From the NCBI RefSeq assembly GCF_048771995.1, contig NC_133033.1, positions 3,162,501 to 3,226,500 of the forward strand: a stretch of 64,000 bases of DNA. Reading direction: 5' to 3'. Positions 26,825-37,000 of this stretch are shown here, one piece after another (within the stretch, counting starts at the first letter, position 1; each line of letters begins with the position of its first letter). The stretch is from Taeniopygia guttata. Its lineage: Eukaryota; Chordata; Aves; Passeriformes; Estrildidae. The notes under the pieces are model-generated. The model saw only the letters and a list, made by a program, of their open reading frames with translations. It searched no databases and had not been told where the DNA came from. The position numbers and the translations under genes were made by a program.

Positions 26825-27075
26825 TACTGAAAAGGTGCGCCTCAGACGGGAGAGTTTTCCCGAGGTTTGTGGGGAGATGGGGAACAGGCCGGGCTGCAGC
26901 CAGGTTGCGGCAGACGGTGGGAGCGCCGTGCCAGGGGAGGGTGGGCGCTGCCTCTGGCGCTGCCGCGGGGGGAAGCACCCGGCACCCCCAAATCTGACTC
27001 GGTGCATCCGACGGGATGTGCCTGCGGGGCGGCGCTGCCAACGCGGCGCAGATCCACCGGTGCGAAAGGAATAAA
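26825..27075. promoter_or_regulatory. CpG-rich block, candidate CpG island
   Basis: Roughly 25 CpG dinucleotides fall within about 250 bp, by my count, in a neighbourhood where CpG is scarce. The block is GC-rich (for example 'ggcgctgccgcgggggg' and 'caacgcggcgcagatccacc'). It could be a promoter of an unannotated transcript or a methylation-free distal element. No adjoining open reading frame looks conserved. Confidence 0.5.
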
Positions 27076-29921
27076 ATCTTGGACCAAAAAGCCAAGGGTG
27101 ATCCAGGGTCGGGGGGTATAGGGAGGGCTCCCTGCAGCACTTTCTGCTAACTGCATTTCATTATCTGGCTGAAGTCTGAGTGTATTCCCTTCACAACTGG
27201 CTTCTACAGCAGAAAAGGGACATTTTGGACTCTAACAGAAGGGGACTGAGCATCCCATCTTCTGGGATCATTCCCAGATGGCACAGACACTGTAGGTCTG
27301 CTCACACCACTTGGTTTAGGCTCGTAATGCCTCAGTTTGCCCATTCCTGGTGACAGATCCCTGACTTGGAGCTTTAATGAGCACTGGAAATGTTGTGGCT
27401 GGGAGGTTACAGGCGAGAGGTCTATGGTCCCAGGAAAACCTAGACATTACTTGCACGTAGTCTGGGTGAGGGAGGAGAGAGAGAGGATGCAACATTGGCA
27501 GCACTTCAGTATTCACCACACACACAGAGCAGTAAATATGAACTTGGCTTCCTGATTCAGGGCACTGAAGCCAAAGTCTGGGATATATGGGAGCCCTTAT
27601 GTCCCAGTGACATCACCCCAAGTGGGGAACTTCAGCCTAAATATTGAGGTCAACCATGTCTTTCCTGAGTTTACCCCAGGAGGTTTGGGTGCTCCAGCAC
27701 TCTCCATTCCTGGCTTTCTGAAATTACAAATCCGCTGTAGATTTCATTTGATCCAGTAAAGTAAATCCTGAAAGGAAATGAGTGTCCTAATCTGTCACTG
27801 ACTTCAGGTTCATGAAGATTCACCTGTGCTGGACCATGAAAGAGCAGCTGCACCTGCATGAAAACCTCCTGGGATGTGGCATTTAGACAGACATCGGGGT
27901 GGTCGCTGCTGCTCAAGAGCTTGCCTGTGGTGAAAATGGCCTCACTTCCTTGGGTCTGACATGAAGAGGAGAGAAACAGCAAAATATTTCTTGCTGGAAA
28001 TCAGGATGGGTCCTCGGACTCTGCTGAGCCTGTTTGTTGACGTGACCTGAGTTCGCGGCTCCCTGGGTGGATGGGGGTCTCACACCTCCAATGTGATGGA
28101 TGGAACAACAGTGGTGGATGAGCTGTTACTTGCCTGAAAAAAAGTGTTTTGGGGGAAAATTGTCTCCAGTCATTCTCATTTTGCATGTGATTTTTCCTAC
28201 ATATGCTTCTAATCATTAAGAAATTCTGTAGCTTAAATAATGCTCTGAAAGTACGGTAACTGTTGGACTACATTCTGTTGTAACCTTATTGAATTTCACT
28301 TCTCTGGAAAAAATAATGGGATACTATATCTTGAAAAACAAATGGTAATTGCATTTTTAACAGAATGTTTCTCTTTGTGTTTCAAAACCTTCTGCACACA
28401 GTTAGACATCTAGCCAGGGAAGAAGGTACAAAGCATATGGGCCAATTTCTGTCTCTTGGCTGTTCAAGATGCCTTAATATTCAGGCACTGATGTGTGTGT
28501 GTCCATGCAATATGGCACTATTTATCTATGTGGTATCCTTGAGCTCAGGTGAGGTGGTCAAAAGCTGCTACTGGCATCAGGGGAGGTATTTGAGGAGAAA
28601 CTGGGGGAAGTGGGTCTACATCCTGTTCCCTACTAGATGTGTGGGTGCACATCCTCTTATGAATTCAAATTTGTGTTATTTGATCTGCAGAAGACCAGTG
28701 TTCCAGCATTCATGGTGCTCACGTTCGTCCTGCAGGTGACCAGGACCTTACAGAAAAGGTTCTTGTCGACACTACAGGACTGGCATTGTCCAACAACCTT
28801 TGCACTGCCCATGTGCCATGGAGACGTGACTTCCTCAGTGCTTTGGGGATTTGCACATCACCACGTGCTGAGAACTGGGTTGATTAAAGTCTGGGACCCA
28901 AAATAGAATTGCCACAGTTTGATAACATGCTGGTGTTATTGTCTGCCAAGGTTAGGAGAGCCCTGGTAATACTGGAAGGCTCTTCCATAATTCTTTGTGA
29001 ATCTGGTGTGTTCAGAACTTTGTGAGGGGATGCATTTGGACATGTGAAGCCTCAAGGCAAAGGAATAGACTTGAGGTTTCTGACTGACAAGACACATGTG
29101 AGTACACGCAGAATGTGCTCCTCCTGCTAAAAATAACATTTCTCCTGTCAACCACGATGCACCCACCCCCACAACACCACCCAGAAGAACACATTAACAC
29201 CTTGGCTTTGCACGTAGCCCGATTCACAGCAGCCACAAGTGGTAGAGGGATCTGCACTCTGTGCATGCTGACAAATCATATGGCACAGCGAGGAACAGAG
29301 GAGTGAAACTGGGCTAGCAGAAGTTGACGCCTTATCATCACAGTCCCTCTGAGCATGCTGTAGGCTGACACCTCCACCAACCCAGTCATCTCCCTGGTGC
29401 CAGGATGAGGAGCACGAGCCTGCTATCCTGATTTAGCCTCTGGTAAGCCAGGCTTGGCTTGCCACACCAGGAAGGCTGGAAGAGGTGTGTGGATGCAAAG
29501 GGAGCAGGAGCACCGTGGGTGCGCCGGCATGAGGAGAAGCAAAGCACACCCAACCACTGCTGCTCACAGCTGTGCTTTGGGGACAAGCAAAATGTGCTTT
29601 ATACATAAGGGATGTGAGATGTTTCTCCCATTGCCGTTCCCCGTTTGCTGCCTTATCCCATCCAGGAAGCTGTAAATAATATTTCAAAGCAAGAAGGGTT
29701 GGGTTGCAGATAACTTTTGCCCCTAAAAATGACTCCTGCCATAGCCAAAGTGCAGGTCTGTCAGCCTGCTTCTAAGATAACGAAAGACAGGGACAGCAAA
29801 GCTTTTAAAAATGGTGAAAGACCAGAGAATACCAGAATTTTTTCCCAATTATTGTTTCATATGAAAAGCTGCACTTCTTTTTCCTTAAAAATTAAAGCTT
29901 TCTTTAAAGCCGAAGACACAG

Positions 29922-30002
29922 CATCCCTGCCCATGGCAGGAGGTTGGAACCAGAGGATCTTTAAGTTCCCATTCAACCCCAGCCATCATAGGATTCTATG
30001 GC
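29922..30002 (+). mobile_element. CR1 LINE 3' end (copy 1)
   Basis: It matches the terminal part of CR1: 'ccctgcccatggcaggaggt', 'ggatctttaagttccc', then 'ggattctatgg'. Sense orientation. The same fragment is present in the second duplicate. Confidence 0.85.
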
Positions 30003-30118
30003 AGTAAAAAATGACCATCCTTCAGAATTTTTCATAATAAATTCCCATTCAACCCAAATCACCATAAGATTCTGTGGCAGTAAAAACTGACCATCCCTCA
30101 GAATTTCTCACATTAAGT
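29966..30118 (+). repeat. Two-copy 76-bp tandem repeat built on the CR1 tail (copy 1)
   Basis: The CR1 tail block starting 'cccattcaaccc' and ending in 'cagaatttttcata' recurs 76 bp downstream with a few substitutions. The same pair exists in copy 2, so it arose before the segmental duplication. Confidence 0.88.
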
Positions 30119-30716
30119 TCTAGGCAATTAATTTGGAAACTCATTCTTTATAGTTTTGCTATAGGACAAATTTAGATTCCTCGTAAAAGGAGGAAAAATA
30201 AAAAAATAAAGAAAGAGAAAGCTGGGACCAAGTTGTAGCTAAATATCAGCAGGTGACACAAGATTCATTCCAAGTCATAGAGGTCACTGTCAGTCCACTG
30301 CAGCCTTCCCCCAGGATAGTGTGAAGCTTTATTCAAAGGAGATTTTTGGAAAACCCAGGAGATTTAAATGCATAAGGTCCAATCCCACGGCAAGCACATG
30401 AGCCTATGTTCTCACTCTTGAAATTAAGCTCCTTTAACTCTCATCTGTGTGGCTGGGAGAGCCCTGGGCCCCTGCAGTTCTTCCCTTGTCTGAACCTCCC
30501 CTGACGGCTCCAGCAAAGCCAGGAAGGTTTTGGTGGGCACTGAAGGCACCCAGCCCATGCAGATGGTGCTTAGCACTTAACAGGATCAGCCCCTCAGCCC
30601 CTTGTGTGGTGCCATCACCTCAGATGCCTCACCATCCCTGAAACTACGCGACGCCCACCACATGTGATCGGCCCCATAAGCTGCTTTCACCTCACCTCAG
30701 ATGTTTGCTCTGCTGA

Positions 30717-30744
30717 TAATCCCAGTGGGGTGTCCATATAAAGG
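30717..30744 (+). promoter_or_regulatory. Candidate core promoter: TAATCC (CRX/OTX-type) site and TATA box (copy 1)
   Basis: TATAAAGG at 30,737–30,744 has the form of a TATA box and predicts a start near 30,767, giving a 5' leader of about 315 nt before the ATG at 31,083, unless an unseen non-coding exon intervenes. TAATCC, the CRX/OTX consensus, lies at 30,717–30,722, 14 bp before the TATA box. CRX/OTX factors drive photoreceptor genes, and CYP2J19 acts in cone cells in birds. A single hexamer is weak evidence. Confidence 0.5.
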
Positions 30745-31082
30745 AGCCCTTGTTCCTTGTTCAGGGCAAAAGGGAGGAATGCTCTTCCATAAGAAAATTA
30801 GGGAGTTGACAGAGATGTAAAGCTAAAAGTTTTGCAAGATTGCTTTGGCTTGGCCAAACGTTGTGAGGTTTCAGGGTTGTTTTTGGAGATCCTGGTGTTT
30901 AAAGTTAGTTATTCAACAGGTGGTCTGGCAGAAGCTGTGTATGGAAAGGCTGCTCCAGTCAGCTATCAGCATTTTAGCTTTTTTTGTTTCTTCTCCAGCC
31001 CTTGCTTACTACTGTTTTAGCAAATGTGACACCAGAATCAAGTCTCTTCCTGGGATGAAAACCTGTGAGTACATCAGCCAAG

Positions 31083-34000
31083 ATGGAGCTTCAGTTTTGG
31101 CCTGATTTGGTGTCTGTCTTGAAAAAGATGAACAGTTGGATGGTCCTGGTGGTTCTGGTCATACTGTTTTTAATTATTGACCTAGTGAGAAAGAGACGAC
31201 CCAGGAATTTCCCTCCAGGGCCGCAGCTCTTTCCTCTCGTGGGAACCGTTGTGGACTTTAAGCAGCCTCTCCATCTTGCACTGCAGAAGGTAAGAGCTCC
31301 ATGGACATTTTCCCTATTAACAATATCTTTCCCTTCCATGATTCTTTCCACCACACTGAGAAGCAGCAAGAGCAGACTCTGCAGATCTGGGTATAAAATT
31401 ACCACATGTTATAGATGATCCTTCTTGCTTTTATCTCTCACTATCACCTCCTTTTCCAGGGGAGTAGGATGGTCCAATGGAAAAGAAATCCATCTTGGAG
31501 CAAGACCTATATGTTCCTCCTTTCTCTTCCCATCTGACTGTGACCATTTCCTTCTGGACCCCAGAAAGGACTCAGAAGGGCTGGGCCAGGCTGGGGGACA
31601 GGAGAAAAGTGCTGTGTGACAGCTGAACTGTTTGGAGATCACCTCTGAAAATTGTCCTGTCATTGTCTTTGCTCAGAGGCCAACAACTCACCTCATCACA
31701 TCTGAAAGAAACATTTTAAATCCTGAGTTATGTCCTGTGGCTTCTTCTATGTTGCAGAAAGAGGCAGTGATCTCTCTGGAAAGGTTTCCACATCTTTGGC
31801 TCCCACCAGAGACAAAAAGAGAGAGATTTTATATATATGCTAAGTATTCCTCTCTGAAAAGGTGGAAGAAGTTCTGGCATGCTGACTGCAAAAATCCTTT
31901 CTGGTGACTGCTTGTCTCTTGCTTTTGTGTCAGAGTGACACCAGCCTGTCTACCCTGGGTGTTCTCAGGCCTCCAGCATGGTTGGTCCCTGAGGGAATCC
32001 TCAGGGAAGGCTGAGGCAGCGAATTTAGAATAATTTGCCAATACACACAGTTGTTATGAAAATTAACCCCGTTTATTTACAAGCACACAATGACTGAGAC
32101 ACCCAATTGGTCCCAGGCTGGTTTCACGAGTCACCACAGCAGTGTGGGGTGACCCTGTAAGTCCTTCCATGTAGATTCATTCTAAGAAGAGGATGAGCTC
32201 CTTGACAGAGAGAAGATATGATCCCCCCTTTTACCCTTATACCTCTCAGAGGAGACACTAATGCCAGCAAAGTCCATGCAAGGAAAATGGCTGCCATTTG
32301 GCCATAAATGCAGTCAGGCTTAAAATTGGAAGTACGTGTCTAGCAATAAGCAGTTAGAGCTCCTGTCTAAATGGGAGAGCTGGAGAAGAAACCACACCAC
32401 TCTAGACAAAAAGTTGATGAAAGGGACAATTTGTCATGCTTTGCCCTCAGCAGGAGGAGCCTGAGTGTGGTGACCCAGGTGGTGGGACAGAAAGGAACAG
32501 AGCAGATGCCCATCAGTTACAAAGCAAATTACATCCTTGTTACAAGCCAAACTGATGTAAACACCTGGTCCAGCCCAGGTCACAGTAGATAACAAATAGA
32601 AGCAATCCATCTCTCCCAAACTACAGCCCTCCAGCCCTTCTTATGCCTTCTCCAGCCTTCATGGAGTAGCTGAGATTGGATGGGACCTGCACACTTGGGT
32701 TTGGGTTTCTCTCAAGTCCCTTTTCTACAAGCAGGGTTAAATTCAAAGTCAGATTTCCCCGTTCAAGGTCTTGGCCTGGTGAGTTTTGAAAATCCCCATC
32801 TTCTTGTTCTCAGAGGACAATGGGCTCTCTTTCAGCTTACGGGTCAGTACGGGAACATCTTCAGCGTGCAGTTTGGAAGTCTGACATTCGTGGTGGTCAG
32901 CGGGTACCAGATGGTGAGAGAAGCTCTTGTCCACCAGGCTGAAACATTTGCTGATCGGCCAAATATTCCACTCCTCCAAGAAATATTTAGAGGCTTTGGT
33001 AAGCTACCAGGATTTTGGGACAAAACTTTCATCTCTTTGCAATGGTAACTGTTAGAGGGAAAGAAACGGGTTGAATTCAACCCTTGGGAGTTGCACCTGT
33101 GAAAGCCTGCACAGGGCAAGGCTAGAATACTCCTAATCTCAGAGGGGTATGTTTTAATCTCTGGGCAATTTAGGGATGAGCATGGGCTCAAAACCAGAGT
33201 TTAATGAAAGAGGAGATATAAATGCAAGATCTCTCAAGATCCATACACTTGCAGCGTTTCCCCTTGCTTTTCATTTCTCCTTTACTTTTCCTGCCTGGGT
33301 TGCACACAGCTCCAGAGACGGGGTGCTCCTGCCTGCAGCTCTGCCAACAGCGTGAGAGTACTCAGAGTATTTTGGCTTACACCTTTTTTCCCCACGCAAA
33401 GTGACAAAGTTGCAGATTAAAGCAAATCCATAAAGTTAGATCTTTAGCATAAGCCAATGACTCTTGAATTTTAATTCCCAGGCAAAGCCATAGCTTTTTC
33501 CACATTCACGAGCTTTATTTGCCTTGCTTTGGGGTTTTTGTCCATGATGAATGTCTGTTTCAGAATCCTAACACTCACAAATGACCCAGAGAGAGGATTG
33601 TTCACCTGTTTTTTCCACCTACAGGGCTCATATCATCCAACGGGCACATATGGAGGCAGCAGAGAAAGTTTGCTTCAGCAACACTGAAAAGCCTTGCTGT
33701 AAACTTTGAGGAGAAAGTGCAAGAGGAGAGTCGGTACCTCGTGGAGACAATTGAGGAGGAGAAAGGTGGGGGTTAATGCACAGCACTGTGCTCAGAGCTT
33801 CCAGCTAAATGAATGATGAGAAGTAAAACTCTTACCCCAGCACAGCCACAAACGTACAAAACATTTCTTCAATAGCACAAATCTCTATCTTACACTTCCA
33901 GACTGTGCCTTTTAGCACTTCTTGTAGACCTCAGGCCTCCTATTTTAGCTGTTCCTTATAAATATTAAGCAAATATATACCAGGTGGTTATTAAAACATG

Positions 34001-37000
34001 AGTGTTTACATGGCTAAGGAAGTGTCTCATGCATTCTGCAAAGGAATAAACGCAGCTCTCCTGCTATCAGGCACTTCCACTCAGAGGCTTAGTTAACCTC
34101 TGCTTGTCCTTGGCTTTGCAAAGTATTTTAAAACTTGTTTAGTCAGGCTTTCCTTTTGTATCCCACACAGATGAAGCGTGTGCCTTGCTCTTTTATGGTC
34201 CAGCTTTTAAAAACTGCCAGAGGGATATTTGTAAGAATAATTTGTATGTTGGTACATGGGTGATGTTGCACTTCAGCTTTAAATAGAAGCAGATGGGGTT
34301 GAGCTAATTCTATGGAGCTATATATAGTAAGCAAGAAAGACCTAAAAAGGAATTGTGAAATTATATACTAAACTTGCTCCATTTTAATTGCTGTTGCACT
34401 GAACAGGCCAAATACTCCATGTTGCCAATTGATTATAGTCTTCTATAGTCCTAATCAATAAACTAATTAGGCTGCTGGTTTGGGCCTTTCTTCCCATTAG
34501 TAATGACAAATAGTGGTCACGTCCATCACTCTAATATCTGAGCACCAGCCCAGTTTAATTACTTTCTTGAAGAGTGGAGAGATCAGCAGTGCTGCGAGGA
34601 GTGCCTTGCATTTCAAAGCGATATTCAACAGCATCTCGGGCTGGACTGGGCTTGTCACTGAGATCAGTCTCCTGTCACAGCAAGTGGCTCTCCAAGCTGC
34701 TGAAATGTGCCCAAGGAGATGCAGGTCTCTGCTCAGTAGCTCTCTCAGGGAACACAGATGTGACAAGCATCACATCACACTTCACTTTATGAATGAGCTC
34801 TATGGGCCACATGAGCTATTGCTGTGGCTTACAGGTGGGCACAGAGATCTGCAACCCTCCCCTCTCTCTCCTCCAGCTCCCTTGATTTCTTCATGCTGGA
34901 CAACTAAAGCCCAGGGCAATGGTATTTTTTACAGTGTGGTTGTCCTGGGCTCCCAGCCCTGGGCAAAGCTTTGAGGGACCCTCTCCTGGTGTTTCAAATT
35001 GGCACCAAACACCGGCTGGAGCGGGCAAAGTTGACAGGCATAGCATGGCATGCTGCTGGTTGTTTTCCCTGGAAAATGCTTCAGACCCTGCTTGGGCAGC
35101 TCAGTGCTAATGCCACTGCCTGCCAGCAGCCTGGGCTGAACACAGGGTGGGATGTCCTGGCCCACAGGACTCAGGTTCCAGTGGGATGCTGGAGGCGATG
35201 GGGGTGGTGGATACCCCAGAACATGGGGTGAAGCCTGAGCACCACCGTGGGTGAGAAGCAGGTCTCAGCCCGATTCACAGCTGTGGACCTGGTAGAGAAC
35301 ATGGTTTTGACTGACACTGAACAGGAAAAACGAATGGAAGTTGTCTTTGGGATCATAGAATCATGGCCAGATTTATGTGGGAAAGATCCTTAAGTTCATT
35401 GAGTCCCAACATTAACCCAGCATTGCTTTGTTCACCAGTAGACCATGGCTCCAAATGCCACATCCACGCACCTTTCAAACACTCCAGGAATGGTGACTCC
35501 ACCACTGCCCTGGGCAGCCCCTTCCAAAGCCTGCCATCCTTTCAAATGAAGATATTTTCCCTCATATGCAGTCAAAATCTCCTCGGGCACCACTTGTGGC
35601 TGTTTCTTATTATCCCTTGTTCCTTGGGAGACAAGACCAAACCCCACCTGGCCACAACCTCCCTTCAGGCAGTTTTCTTTCCCTTTCTTTCTTCCAGGAC
35701 AACCCTTTGACCCTCATTACAAAATTAATAGTGCTGTTTCGAACATCATCTGTTCCATAACTTTTGGGAACCGCTTTGACTACCATGACAACCGTTTCCA
35801 GGAACTGCTGCACTCCCTGGCTGAAACGCTGCTGCTCATCGGAAGTTTCTGGGGCCAGGTAAAGCCACTCGGACCTTTATCCAGCTTCAGCTGAATGCAA
35901 CAGCTCAGAAAATGGGGTTTCTAAGGCACTGGTGTAATCTGCATTTTCCTGTACAAAAAGAGCCATGTTTAAAGGAAAATGTCCAGGAGAATTGCTTTAT
36001 ATTAGATTGGATTTATACATAAAGTCTATCAAGAAAGCAAGGAACTAAGTTAAAATTATTGGGATGAAATGGAGAATAAAAAAACACTACAGGATTTTGA
36101 AACCAATCTTATGCCTGATACAACCAAAGAACAACAGAAAAACCTTAAAGGAATCTGTTTCTACAAAAAGAACTAGTAACACTGTGACAATTCCTATCTT
36201 TTCCCACACCGATATCCCAACCAGTTTCTTAAATAACTTCTATTTATGGAAAAGAAATCGAGATTCCAGGTTTAGAAACAAAGCAGGCGGATCTGGTGAT
36301 GTATTTTCTGCATGGCCACGCACCATGGTCTGATCTCTGTGCCCTCCATGGGGACACACTAAGGGGCTCATCTGCATGCACCTCACCTGTGGCCACCTCA
36401 CATTAGGGGGCAGCTTTGGCCACTCAGCATTTGAGAACTTTATCAGCAGAAAATATCTGTCCAATTCTTATCTTATTTGCACATGTTCACACCTGTGTAA
36501 GTAAATTTGGACTGTTTTGGCAAGGATGATTTTTTTCATGATAGCAAGCAGAGTTAATAAATTAATTGAGAGTCTAAACCTCTCAACTATGATACCTGCT
36601 CTTTTCTAACTCAAAAAAATGCTCTTTTGCTCTGTTTGATTTCTTACCAGCTCTATAATGCTTTTCCTTTGATCATGAGATGGTTACCAGGACCCTTCAG
36701 GAAAATCTTCAGGCACTGGGAGAAACTTCAATATTTTGTGAAAGAAGTAATTGCAAAGCACAAGGAGGATTTAGACCAGTCCGAGGCAGGAGATTATATT
36801 GACTGTTACCTGAAGGAAATAGAAAAGGTAAGAAGTAAATAAATAAAGATTAACCCATAGAATGAGCAGAGAAGCTTCAGGGCTGCTTTGTCAGGGGAGC
36901 TCTTGCCTCACACGTTGCCTTTCCCTCCCTATCTCTGCCACATCAAAATTTAGCAGCAACAGAAGCCTGATCACAGAGAAAACACAGAGATTTTATTTTT

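Larger units (their letters stand above)
24001..29633. other. Gene-free flank, part 3, up to the duplication edge
   Basis: This is the last stretch before the duplicated P450 unit. No coding exon is supported. It contains an AAAT microsatellite, a candidate conserved element (26.17–26.35 kb) and a CpG-rich block (26.83–27.07 kb), all 4–5 kb upstream of the first P450. They are candidates for distal control, but nothing in the sequence proves a link. Confidence 0.55.
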
